A DNA stretch of 64,000 bases from Treponema sp. Lineage in GTDB: Bacteria; Spirochaetota; Spirochaetia; Treponematales; Treponemataceae. Positions 42,856-50,721 of the stretch are shown piece by piece. The translations under genes and the position numbers were made by a program. Below the pieces are notes generated by a model, which was not told where the DNA came from, ran no database searches, and saw nothing but the letters and a program-made list of their open reading frames with translations. Position 1 is the first letter of the stretch; every line of letters starts with the position of its first letter. The stretch lies in assembly GCA_017449265.1 (NCBI GenBank), contig JAFSJW010000039.1, positions 1 through 64,000 on the forward strand. The letters are read 5' to 3'.

Positions 42856-43539
42856 TTAGTTCAATGTGAATTTCACAGGATACCTGTAGCGGACGGCGCA
42901 GTTTTTTCCGTTCGCGCTTGCAGGAATGCACGAAAGACCTTCAAATGTTTTTACTGCGGACTGTGCGAATCCGTATCCAGGGTCTTTCAGCACTTTTATT
43001 TTTCTTATTACGCCGCGTGAGTCTATGAAAAGCTCCAGGTACACTACAGCTTCGATTCCCTGCTTTAATGCCATTTGCGGGTATACGATTCTTGATATTA
43101 CTTCCTTGCTGGGAATAACAGGTACAGAAGAAATCTTGTGTTGCGGAAGATATGTAATTTCTCCCGAATCGTCAGATGATTGCTCTTTTTGTTCTTCCTG
43201 AACTTTTTCGGCTGTCTCCACGATTTTTTCCGCCGCTTTCGGCTGCTCAGGAACAACGAGAGTGTCTTTTTCAACTGGAGGCGGCTCCTGAGTTTTCGGT
43301 GGCTTTGGCGGCTCTGGGACAGGCTCTTTCTTTATTTCTGGCTGGGGAGGGGGCGGAAGATATTCCTGAATGTCAACGAGCTTGAACACTTCTTCTTCCT
43401 CAGGCTCAGATTTCTTTAAGTCGTCTTTGCGCACTGAGAAATTGAAGAGATAAATCGCCGCCACATGTAGGAGAAAAACTGCGGCAAAGAGCAGCGGACG
43501 GAGATACGGCGAATACTTTGCGATTTTTTCCTCACTCAT
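42856..43539 (-). CDS. tonB: TonB energy-transducing protein
   Basis: 227 residues. One membrane segment at about 15-33, then a Pro/Glu/Lys-rich spacer (residues 55-120, PPPPQPEIKKEP, PEPPKPPKTQEPPP) that spans the periplasm. The C-terminal TonB fold begins at about 145 (ISRIVYPQMALKQGIEAVVYLELFIDSRGVI). It transmits ExbBD energy to the receptor at 45115-47643. The start overlaps the ExbD stop by one base (TAATG), showing tight coupling. The gene is the last of the operon. Confidence 0.88.
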   Translation of the reverse strand: MSEEKIAKYSPYLRPLLFAAVFLLHVAAIYLFNFSVRKDDLKKSEPEEEEVFKLVDIQEYLPPPPQPEIKKEPVPEPPKPPKTQEPPPVEKDTLVVPEQPKAAEKIVETAEKVQEEQKEQSSDDSGEITYLPQHKISSVPVIPSKEVISRIVYPQMALKQGIEAVVYLELFIDSRGVIRKIKVLKDPGYGFAQSAVKTFEGLSCIPASANGKNCAVRYRYPVKFTLN

Positions 43540-43943
43540 TATGATTTTTCCTTCACTACGAAACTTACCACTCTGTGCTGAAGAGATTGCAGGACAGAAA
43601 CAACGGAATTGACATATTTGTAAGGAGTGTCCTTGTCCGCAATTACATGAATGCGGACATTCTGGTTCTCTGAAATCGCGCTTACAATTGCCCTTTCAAG
43701 AGCCAGAGAATCAAGCTCTTTTCCGTTTGCCGAGACAATGCCGTTTTTCTGAATCCAAATCTCAAAGTTCGAGTTCGCCTGAGTCTTTTCAAGCACAGTG
43801 CTCTCAGAATAATTGATTTTTTCTTCATAACGCTGGTTCATCAGCGAAATAAGCATAATGAAAATCAAAAGAAGAAAGCCGATGTCGGACATTGATGATG
43901 TTGTGATTGACGGATTTCGGCGCTTTTTCTTCATGTTCACCAT
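43539..43943 (-). CDS. ExbD/TolR-family transporter protein, second copy
   Basis: 134 residues. AGGAG seven bases upstream supports the ATG at 43943. A single membrane helix (about 17-35) contains Asp20 in MSDIGFLLLIFIMLIS, the conserved proton-channel Asp of ExbD. The periplasmic part ends with YVNSVVSVLQSLQHRVVSFVV. Forms part of the ExbBD motor that energises TonB. It is preceded by leader-repeat copy 4, unlike the other ExbD. The two ExbD proteins are only distantly similar, so they may form a heteromeric complex. Confidence 0.85.
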   Translation of the reverse strand: MVNMKKKRRNPSITTSSMSDIGFLLLIFIMLISLMNQRYEEKINYSESTVLEKTQANSNFEIWIQKNGIVSANGKELDSLALERAIVSAISENQNVRIHVIADKDTPYKYVNSVVSVLQSLQHRVVSFVVKEKS

Positions 43944-43956
43944 AAATCACTCCTAT

Positions 43957-44066
43957 AAAACCTCCGCGTTAGCGGTCGTGCATGGAGGCACGAAATTGCA
44001 GTTTTGCCAACGGCAAAATCTGCCAATGATAAAAATTACACGGATGTAATTTTTATCATGCCTCCT
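43957..44066 (-). repeat. Dispersed leader repeat, copy 4 (between the two exbD genes)
   Basis: Full-length form on the minus strand: GGAGGCATGATAAAAATTAC arm and partner, the CAGATTTTGCC/GGCAAAACTG hairpin, CGTGC/GCATG and CCGCTAACGCGGAGG, then the ribosome site. Its first bases encode the last residues E-E-A and stop (GAG GAG GCA TGA) of the upstream ExbD at 44056. Confidence 0.85.
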
Positions 44067-44463
44067 CACCCATTCTGAACGAAAAATTCTCAACTTTCAG
44101 TCTTCGCACAGTCATAATCACATCGACGACTTTCTGATACGGAACTTCCTGGTCAATCGTGAGAAGAAAAGTCATGTTCGGCCATTTCTTTAGCTTTTCG
44201 TCTATCGTGCGGGACAAATCTTCCGCCCGGATTTTTTTTCCGTTCATAAGAATACTCCCATCGGCGCGTAGGGCGCATTTGAGAATATCCTCATTATGAA
44301 CGATAATGGGTTTGTCCTTTGACGGAAGATTCAGAAGAAATCCCTTGTTCACATTGAAGCCTGCGATTACGATAAAAAATATTATCAGAAGGAAGGACAG
44401 GTCGTTCAAAGACCCGGAGCTTCCTGCGTCCTCAACTTTGTGCCTTACGAACCGTTTAATCAT
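44056..44463 (-). CDS. ExbD/TolR-family transporter protein, first copy
   Basis: 135 residues. The membrane helix at about 20-37 has NDLSFLLIIFFIVIAGF, with the conserved Asp at position 21. The periplasmic domain follows (LLTIDQEVPYQKVVDVIMTVRRLKVENFSFRM). Its C-terminal residues are encoded by the leader repeat that continues toward the second exbD, evidence that the repeat inserted at, and rewrote, the end of this gene. It lies ten bases after exbB. Confidence 0.85.
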   Translation of the reverse strand: MIKRFVRHKVEDAGSSGSLNDLSFLLIIFFIVIAGFNVNKGFLLNLPSKDKPIIVHNEDILKCALRADGSILMNGKKIRAEDLSRTIDEKLKKWPNMTFLLTIDQEVPYQKVVDVIMTVRRLKVENFSFRMGEEA

Positions 44464-44472
44464 TTTTTCCGC

Positions 44473-45099
44473 CTATGATTCAATGAGGACAGGAACAAGG
44501 TCGTTGATTGCCTTAGATGTTTCTGCCGCAAAAGTGTCGATTTTCTGAATCAGAAGATTGTACGCTACGAGAGCGACGATTGCGATAATCAGACCGAATA
44601 CTGTCGTAATCAAGGCTTCGTAGATTCCGCCTGCGACGAGCTGCGCGTTCACATCTGTTGCCTCTGCGATTGACTGGAATGCCCCTATCATTCCGGAAAC
44701 AGTTCCGAGAAAACCTGTGAGCGGCGCAAGTGAAGAAAGAGCCGTAAGATAATTGAAGCCGCTTTCCATTCTGCGAAGTCTTTCTTGTGCCTCCGCCTCC
44801 GCCGCACGCTCCATTCTGCTCTCGCCATATTTTGCGTTCTGTAGGAGCACAAGTAGGATTGAGGCCGCTGTCTGCCTTCTTTTGCAGTTCAGAAGATAAT
44901 GCACGGCTTCTTCTTTTTTTCCTTGTGAAATAAAAAATTTTATCTTCTTGCAAAGAAATCCTACACGGCAGTCATGCCAGACAAGGTAAACGCACCTTTC
45001 TATGACGATTGCGACTGTTGCAACGGAAAAAGCAAGCAGAACCCACATGAAAGGCCCTCCCAGCTTGAACAACTCGATTAGCTTGAATCCGTTTTCCAT
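44473..45099 (-). CDS. exbB: ExbB/TolQ-family proton channel protein
   Basis: 208 residues with three membrane segments (about 15-35, 115-140 and 160-180). SSLAPLTGFLGTVSGMIGAFQSIAEA and ITTVFGLIIAIVALVAYN are the MotA/TolQ/ExbB signatures that line the proton path. With ExbD it forms the motor for TonB. It starts 16 bases after the receptor gene, on the same strand. ExbB rather than TolQ is chosen because of the adjacent TonB-dependent receptor and TonB, and the absence of TolA, TolB or Pal. Confidence 0.88.
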   Translation of the reverse strand: MENGFKLIELFKLGGPFMWVLLAFSVATVAIVIERCVYLVWHDCRVGFLCKKIKFFISQGKKEEAVHYLLNCKRRQTAASILLVLLQNAKYGESRMERAAEAEAQERLRRMESGFNYLTALSSLAPLTGFLGTVSGMIGAFQSIAEATDVNAQLVAGGIYEALITTVFGLIIAIVALVAYNLLIQKIDTFAAETSKAINDLVPVLIES

Positions 45100-45114
45100 T
45101 TTCGTTTCTCCTCG

Positions 45115-47643
45115 TTAGAACTTTATTTTTAATCCAAGCGACGGAATTGGAATACCGATATTGGAATCAGCTGATTCCTTTATGTCGCTTTTTTTGCCAG
45201 TGTATTTGTTGAACAATTCGTATTTTTTCGGTGAGTAAAGGTTTACGAACACATCCTGAACAGCAATGTAGAACTCCCACTCAGCTTTGCCGCCATGCGA
45301 TTTCCATTTTTTTGAAAGTCTCAGGTCAATTGGGCATGAAATATCTGTCCTCAGCGTGTCGCTGTAAAAATAACTTTTTGTGTAACGCTGGATTATAGTT
45401 CCGTCTTCTGCTTTTGCGGCGTAACAAGCAAGGCTCCCTTCGTCCCTCATTGGAGTTCCTGATGCGATAGTTCCTTTCACAGTGAAAGTCCATCCGGTTC
45501 CGAAGTGCAGGTTGCTCACAAGATTCAGCGTGTGGAAGCGATGGTAGTTCGGATAATACCATTCGTTAATCGGCTCTCCGAAAATCGTTGAGTCCGAGTA
45601 AGCGTCAGGATTAATCGTTGCGGAATTCTTGAATTTTGTGAAAGTGAATGAGTAGGAAAGGTATCCGTCCCACATTCCGCCTGCCTTTTTTTCAATCATG
45701 GAGTCGATTCCGAAAATATGTCCCTGACCGTCGGTCTTTGCAAAAATTTTTGCGTCCTGATAGTCGCTTTTTGCGTCCGTTTCCGAATATGCGAAAATTC
45801 TTGAAAGATAGTACTTGTAGTAAGTTTCAAGCTTGAAATTCCAGCCGCCGCTCAAAGCAAGGCTTGAGCCAAGAACGACGAACAACGCCCTGTTCGGATG
45901 CTCGTTAAAGTTGTCAAGCCCCATATCTTTCGTAAGGAGCATCGTTTCACGCGGAATCGACACGAAAAGACCTGTTCCCGCAGAAAAGGACACTTTGTCG
46001 ATTTTTCCCATATCACGAAACGGGGTGAAAGTCACGCTTGCTCTCGGGCAAAAATCCGGAAGAAAGTTCATGTTGTAGTCGTCCGATATGTTCCAGATAT
46101 TTATGAATTCTCCTCGTATTCCCAGCTCGGACTGAAAAAAATCATTCTCGTTCCCGAATGTCCATGAGGCAAAAAGCGCGCTGTCAAGGATGCAGTTTCC
46201 GTCGGACTCTGTTGAGAATTTTGTCTTTCTGAAAAGCCTTTTTCCGCCTGTCTCAATGTCATTCCAGGCGTTTGACAGCTCCGTAGTTTTTGATGTGGCG
46301 AATGATTCTTCGATTCCTGCACAAAGATGATTTTTTTCGGAAAGTTCTAGCTCGGTCTCAAATCTTCCCGTAAACAGATGGCTTTTGACCTCCTCCGCAT
46401 ATTCGGACTCAAGGTCAGAAATTACATAGAATCCGCCTTCCTTCACTTCTGGGTAGACAGAGCTGTACTGCCTTACGAACTCATCCGTGTATTTGATTGT
46501 TCCGCTCTCTTTGACTTTCTGGCTCATGTCCTCGAACATTCCGTTATATGAAAGGACTCCGTGGAAAAACATTTTGTCGGAGAAAAGATATTTTATGTTC
46601 ACTCCGCCCAAAGCCTGGTAAATATCATAATCCATGATTGCCCTTGTCTTAAGTCCGTCATCGTCCTCGGTCTGGTCAATCTTAAGTCCGTCGCTTCCGA
46701 AGAACCCGACTAAAGAAATCAAAAGCTCCGGGAACGGCGTGAAATTTGCTTTTGCGAAAATATCCCGTATGTACGGAGCGCGCTCAATCATGTCAAGGTC
46801 AGAGGCGCACTGCTGGTAGAGCTTTATGAACGGGTCAAGGTAGCTCAGATGCGCTCCGACAAGCATTCCGCCTTTGTCTTTTCCGAACGGAATCTGAGCG
46901 AACGCATCGGCGCAAGTTGTGGAAAGACCCGCATTCAGATGGAATTTTTCGTAGTCGGGGGTCAAAGTTGTGGCTTCAAGAATTCCTGCGCTTGCCCGAC
47001 CGTATTTTGCGGAGAAAACACCGTTCGAGAGTTTTATTGAATCTACGATTGACGGATTGAAAATCGAAAAACCGCCGCCCCAGTGCCATGGAAAAATCGT
47101 GTACATTCCGTCCAGAAGGCATGAAGTTTCGCGCGGGTCTCCGCCTCGTATTGAAGGCTCGCTTCCCCATGCGCCGCTGTACGAAACTCCAGGTAGTGTG
47201 CGCACGGCTGCCATGCAGTCCTCCGCAAGCCCTACCGCTGCCGTTGTGTGCATCTGCTCTTTTGAGACAACTGTAGCAACTCCGGGCTTCTCCTCTGTTT
47301 TTTCAGGAGTTTTCCTGTTTACTACGAGAGCTTCGCCTTCGATTACATCGGCAATGCTCATTGAGATTACGAGCGTTTCGCTTGTTTCTGAGAAATTGAC
47401 CGAAACTTCCTTGTACCCCGGGAATGTTGCCCGCACTGTTCCTGAATGAATTGTGTCAGGAAGGCTCAGCTCTGCTTTTCCGTCCTCATCCGAAATTTCC
47501 ATAATTTCAGGGGCTGATTCCAGAACGATTTTTGCGCCTTCAAGGGGAATGTCAAGGTCTTTGTCAACTACGAAAATTTTCAGCTCTTCTGCAGAAAGTA
47601 GCGGGGCAGTAAGAGCCAAAAGGAGCAGTATTAATTTTTTCAT
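45115..47643 (-). CDS. TonB-dependent outer-membrane receptor
   Basis: 842 residues from ATG 47643, with GTGAGGAAACTG just upstream. The signal peptide ends PLLSAEEL. Residues 20-105 are a carboxypeptidase-regulatory-like domain (DEDGKAELSLPD). The plug domain (about 125-240) has TVVSKEQM, VRTLPGVSYSG, EPSIRGGDPRETSCLLDGM and SAKYGRASAGILEA. The 22-stranded barrel follows and ends LGLKIKF, the usual aromatic terminus. Ligand unknown; the plug resembles SusC/CirA-type sensors with no signal-transduction box. It leads the TonB operon and is divergent from tetR 2, with two TetR-like operators between. Confidence 0.88.
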   Translation of the reverse strand: MKKLILLLLALTAPLLSAEELKIFVVDKDLDIPLEGAKIVLESAPEIMEISDEDGKAELSLPDTIHSGTVRATFPGYKEVSVNFSETSETLVISMSIADVIEGEALVVNRKTPEKTEEKPGVATVVSKEQMHTTAAVGLAEDCMAAVRTLPGVSYSGAWGSEPSIRGGDPRETSCLLDGMYTIFPWHWGGGFSIFNPSIVDSIKLSNGVFSAKYGRASAGILEATTLTPDYEKFHLNAGLSTTCADAFAQIPFGKDKGGMLVGAHLSYLDPFIKLYQQCASDLDMIERAPYIRDIFAKANFTPFPELLISLVGFFGSDGLKIDQTEDDDGLKTRAIMDYDIYQALGGVNIKYLFSDKMFFHGVLSYNGMFEDMSQKVKESGTIKYTDEFVRQYSSVYPEVKEGGFYVISDLESEYAEEVKSHLFTGRFETELELSEKNHLCAGIEESFATSKTTELSNAWNDIETGGKRLFRKTKFSTESDGNCILDSALFASWTFGNENDFFQSELGIRGEFINIWNISDDYNMNFLPDFCPRASVTFTPFRDMGKIDKVSFSAGTGLFVSIPRETMLLTKDMGLDNFNEHPNRALFVVLGSSLALSGGWNFKLETYYKYYLSRIFAYSETDAKSDYQDAKIFAKTDGQGHIFGIDSMIEKKAGGMWDGYLSYSFTFTKFKNSATINPDAYSDSTIFGEPINEWYYPNYHRFHTLNLVSNLHFGTGWTFTVKGTIASGTPMRDEGSLACYAAKAEDGTIIQRYTKSYFYSDTLRTDISCPIDLRLSKKWKSHGGKAEWEFYIAVQDVFVNLYSPKKYELFNKYTGKKSDIKESADSNIGIPIPSLGLKIKF

Positions 47644-47672
47644 CAGTTTCCTCACATTTTTAAATAAAACAT

Positions 47673-47700
47673 CTGTTATGTAACATAAGTTATATAACAG
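47673..47700. promoter_or_regulatory. Candidate TetR operator 1
   Basis: A 28-base palindrome with arms CTGTTATGTAAC and GTTATATAACAG (11 of 12 pairs) around ATAA, 30 bases before the receptor start. A related sequence lies at 47781. Between them are AT-rich promoter-like sequences, with TTGACA-like TTGACATTACC near 47739 on the plus strand. Confidence 0.6.
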
Positions 47701-47780
47701 AGCATACTTTATTTCAAGAGAGCTTTTATATTTTTTGCTTGACATTACCATTATCTGATGTATTATTTTTTACAACGATT

Positions 47781-47807
47781 GTTGTGTAACATTGATTATG
47801 TAACAAC
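47781..47807. promoter_or_regulatory. Candidate TetR operator 2
   Basis: The sequence TTGTGTAACATTGATTATG and following TAACAA aligns base by base with operator 1 over 25 positions (about five differences), though it is less symmetrical. It is 30 bases before the tetR 2 start, so binding here would repress the regulator itself. Confidence 0.55.
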
Positions 47808-47836
47808 TTTTTGATTTAACAACGAGGATGATGATT

Positions 47837-48466
47837 ATGCCGCCAAGGGTAAAATTCAATAAAGACGAAATTACGGCCGCCGCCTTGAAACTTGCGCGAA
47901 AGAAAGGTATTGATTCTGTTACAGCCCGTGAAGTGGGGAGCGTTCTGGGCGTGTCTTCCCGCCCGATTTTTACATGGTTTGATTCGATGGGGCAGCTTAA
48001 GCAGGCTGTGTACGAAGCAGCAAAAGAAATCTACAAGGATTATCTGGATAACGGTCTGAAAGAGCGTGTTCCGTTCCTCGGAATCGGAATGTATTACCTG
48101 AAATTTGCGCGGGAAGAGCCTGAGCTGTACAAGCTGTTGTTCCTCACAAAGCCGAACGGTGTTACTGGCGGGGCTGCGGAAACACTTAAGTTCTCCCAGG
48201 ATGCGTTCCGCCAGTCCGTCACAGAAATCTACAATTTGAACGCAACGATGGCGGACAAGTTCATGCGCGATATGTGGTTCATCGTGTATTCTTTTGCCAC
48301 TATGATTGTGACTGACGACTGCCCTTACTCTGAGGAGGAAATCAGCTTGATTCTGACAGAAATGGCCCTTTCGATTTGCAAAGGGCTGAAAGAGATTCCG
48401 GGGCTTGCAGACGGCGTGTTTGACCGCGATGCCGTTTTCAATGAGCTTGTGAAAACGACTTTCTGA
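47837..48466 (+). CDS. TetR-family regulator, paralogue 2
   Basis: 209 residues from ATG 47837 (MPPRVKFNKDEI). Two earlier ATGs touch the GAGG ribosome site; the chosen one is nine bases from it and gives the same length as paralogue 1. The helix-turn-helix (ARKKGIDSVTAREVGSVLG, SSRPIFTWF) and ligand domain (EEPELYKLLFLTKPNGVTGG, FATMIVTDDCPYSEEEIS) match paralogue 1 in most positions. It is transcribed divergently from the TonB receptor gene, so it probably represses both, sensing a ligand linked to the receptor. The convergent fusion gene ends 12 bases past its stop. Confidence 0.9.
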   Translation: MPPRVKFNKDEITAAALKLARKKGIDSVTAREVGSVLGVSSRPIFTWFDSMGQLKQAVYEAAKEIYKDYLDNGLKERVPFLGIGMYYLKFAREEPELYKLLFLTKPNGVTGGAAETLKFSQDAFRQSVTEIYNLNATMADKFMRDMWFIVYSFATMIVTDDCPYSEEEISLILTEMALSICKGLKEIPGLADGVFDRDAVFNELVKTTF

Positions 48467-48477
48467 TTCGGAAAGCT

Positions 48478-50412
48478 CTATTCCGCATAGACTCCGAGAA
48501 TCCTTACATCCTCTGCCTGCTCTTTGAGCTTTGCCGCAACAGCTTCCGCGTACTCAAACGGAGATTCTGCCCCGCCGAGCGATGCGTCCGTGTAGAACCA
48601 GTACTGCCACGGCTTTCCTGCGATAGGGCGGGACTCAAGGCGGTTCATGCTCAGTCCTGCGTCCTTGAACACGCCGAGCGCATTGTACAACGCGCCTGCC
48701 TCGTTCTTCGTGGAGAACATGAGCGTGACCATGTTCGGCTTTTTGTTGCTCGGAATAAGTTTCTTTGCGAAATGGTTCGCCGCAATGATTACGAACCTTG
48801 TGTAATTGTTCGGGTTGTTCTCGATTCCTTCTTTTAGGACTTCAAGACCGTAAATCTGCGCGTTCCTAGCGTTTGCCACAGCCGCATTTTCAGACGAGTT
48901 CTTTTTCGCCACGATTGAAGCCCCGGTTGCCGTGGAGATTGAGTCAATCAAGTTCCACTTGTGGCTTTCAAGGAAACGGGAGCTTTGGCTCAATGCCTGC
49001 GGGTGCGAGTACACATTCTTGATTGTCTGGAGCGTGGCCCCCTTTGGCGCAAGAAGCGAATGTTCGATTTTGAGTGTGATTGCCCCTACGATTGAAATGT
49101 CTTCGTAGCGCGTAAGATTGTCGTAATTACTGTAAATTGAGCCTGCCGTGCTGTTTTCAATCGGAACCATTCCGTACTCGGCCTTTCCGTCAACGACCTG
49201 CTGGAAAATCTCCGTGAAAGAGTCCACTTGAACGGCTTCGGCTGCGTTCTCAAAATATTTGATTATAGCCATTTCTGCGTAAGCACCTTTCATTCCTGAG
49301 AACAGACATCTGGCTTTTGATTGTTCGTGCGCCGCTTCTTTTTCTGAGGCTTTATGACTTTCCTCGGAAGCTGTTTTTATGTGGGCGACTTCTTTTTTCA
49401 GGACAGGCGCAAGTGCCTCGATGTCCCTGATGATTTTCTCAAGCTGGGACGGAAAAAGTGACTGCGGCGCATCGCTCAGGGCTTTTTCTGGGTTCGGGTG
49501 AACATCAAGGATAACTCCGTCGCTTCCGGCCGAGATTGCCGCGAGAGCCATAGGCTCTATCTTGTCCCTCATTCCCAGCGCGGGACTCGGGTCTGTGATT
49601 ATCGGAAGATGCGTCATCTCCCGCAAGACAGGAATCGCGCTCAAATCGAGGGTTGTGCGCGTTGCCTGCTCGTAAGTCCTTATTCCGCGCTCGCACAAAA
49701 TCACCTTGTCCGTTCCTGATGAAAGAAGGTATTCCGCGCTCATAAGCCATTCCTCAATCGTCGCGGACAGACCTCGCTTAAGAATAACAGGCTTTCCAAG
49801 CTTTCCGAGCTGTTTGAGAAGCTCAAAGTTCTGCATATTTTGCGCGCCAACAATAAGGACATCGATTCCATAATCTTGCATAAGAGGAATATGACCTGGC
49901 GTTACGATTTCGGTCACGACCGGAAGGGCGTATTTTTCGCCGGCCTCTTTCAGAAACTCAAGCCCTTTTTCGCCAAGCCCTTGGAAAGCGTACGGAGATG
50001 TGCTCTGGCAGAATGCCTTTGCGCACAGAAGGACGGCTCCGCTTTCGCTTACGGCTTTCGCGCTTTCCATAATCTGCTCCCGGCTTTCCACGGCAGAAGG
50101 ACCTGCAATCGTGACGAGCCTGCTTCCTCCGATGCGTATTATCTGCCCAATGCTGTTCGGAATCTCAACGATTGTGTTGTCGTTCTTGAACTCGCGGCTT
50201 GCCATTTTGTACGGTTTTGAGATTGGAATTACGCTTGCGACTCCCGGAAGAATCTCAACTTCGCGCAAATCCATCGCCACTTTTCCGACTGCCGCAAGAA
50301 TCGTCGATTCCTCGCCTTTCACTTCGTTCAGTTTGAAGTTTTTTGACTGCAATATTGATTTTATGTTCGATTTCTGATTTTCAGATATGTCTTTTTTTAG
50401 AACGATGACCAT
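48478..50412 (-). CDS. Fusion of a degenerate DAHP synthase and prephenate dehydratase
   Basis: 644 residues. Residues 1-70 form a ferredoxin-like domain and 85-340 a type I-beta DAHP synthase barrel (FQGLGEKGLEFLKE, ILKRGLSATIEEW, ERGIRTYE, ALSDAPQSL). A charged linker (341-367) leads to prephenate dehydratase (368-560, MVPIENSTAGSI, NNYTRF) and an ACT domain (565-640, ESRP). The DAHPS half lacks key residues: the metal Cys of GPCSVES is Ser106, KPRTSP (erythrose-4-phosphate site) is CQSTSP (135-140), the metal His of DPSH is Pro277, and EVHP is DVHP (Asp303). It is therefore probably a non-catalytic, regulatory domain, while the dehydratase and ACT halves look intact and should make phenylpyruvate with Phe feedback. 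Confidence 0.85.
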   Translation of the reverse strand: MVIVLKKDISENQKSNIKSILQSKNFKLNEVKGEESTILAAVGKVAMDLREVEILPGVASVIPISKPYKMASREFKNDNTIVEIPNSIGQIIRIGGSRLVTIAGPSAVESREQIMESAKAVSESGAVLLCAKAFCQSTSPYAFQGLGEKGLEFLKEAGEKYALPVVTEIVTPGHIPLMQDYGIDVLIVGAQNMQNFELLKQLGKLGKPVILKRGLSATIEEWLMSAEYLLSSGTDKVILCERGIRTYEQATRTTLDLSAIPVLREMTHLPIITDPSPALGMRDKIEPMALAAISAGSDGVILDVHPNPEKALSDAPQSLFPSQLEKIIRDIEALAPVLKKEVAHIKTASEESHKASEKEAAHEQSKARCLFSGMKGAYAEMAIIKYFENAAEAVQVDSFTEIFQQVVDGKAEYGMVPIENSTAGSIYSNYDNLTRYEDISIVGAITLKIEHSLLAPKGATLQTIKNVYSHPQALSQSSRFLESHKWNLIDSISTATGASIVAKKNSSENAAVANARNAQIYGLEVLKEGIENNPNNYTRFVIIAANHFAKKLIPSNKKPNMVTLMFSTKNEAGALYNALGVFKDAGLSMNRLESRPIAGKPWQYWFYTDASLGGAESPFEYAEAVAAKLKEQAEDVRILGVYAE

Positions 50413-50414
50413 TT

Positions 50415-50663
50415 TTAAGCCCTTGCTTCGATTCCGTCAAGAATCCCTGAGTAATTTGTGTTCTTTAGCTTGAAAAGAAGGTTTCCCCGCTCGTCGCTCG
50501 TTATTTCGATTCCGGTTTCAATCCATTTGTCACCGACTTTTACTTCAAATGTGTCCCCGAATTCAAGTGATGTGAGAGGTGCGCTGTCATCTGGGTCAGT
50601 AATCCAGAATTTTCCTGAGTTCATGTCAAATACCAGCGAGCCTTCGATTTTTTCTTTTTCCAT
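50415..50663 (-). CDS. DUF5348 small protein
   Basis: 82 residues from ATG 50663 (MEKEKIEGSLVFD), six bases after AGGAAA. A small beta-rich protein: SGKFWITDPDDSAPLTSLEFGDTFEV and GNLLFKLKNTNYSGILDG follow the DUF5348 pattern. DUF5348 proteins are of unknown role, often near mobile genes in Firmicutes. Three bases separate its stop from the fusion gene's start region, so they share a transcript. A dispersed palindrome lies just before it. Confidence 0.6.
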   Translation of the reverse strand: MEKEKIEGSLVFDMNSGKFWITDPDDSAPLTSLEFGDTFEVKVGDKWIETGIEITSDERGNLLFKLKNTNYSGILDGIEARA

Positions 50664-50680
50664 AATTTTATTTCCTGACA

Positions 50681-50720
50681 TTAGACATATTCGGAAACAT
50701 CAGTTTCCCGAACACATCCA
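50681..50720. repeat. Dispersed CTGTTCGGAAAC-type palindrome, variant
   Basis: TTAGACATATTCGGAAACATCAG region with TTTCCCGAACACATCCA; several pairs are broken. It separates the cyclase gene (ends 50722) from the DUF5348 gene downstream on the minus strand. Confidence 0.7.
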
Positions 50721-50721
50721 T

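Noticed and set aside
42856..45099. Tol-Pal system (TolQ, TolR, TolA)
   Set aside because: The Pro-rich protein has a TonB-type C-terminus, a TonB-dependent receptor is in the operon, and TolB and Pal are missing.
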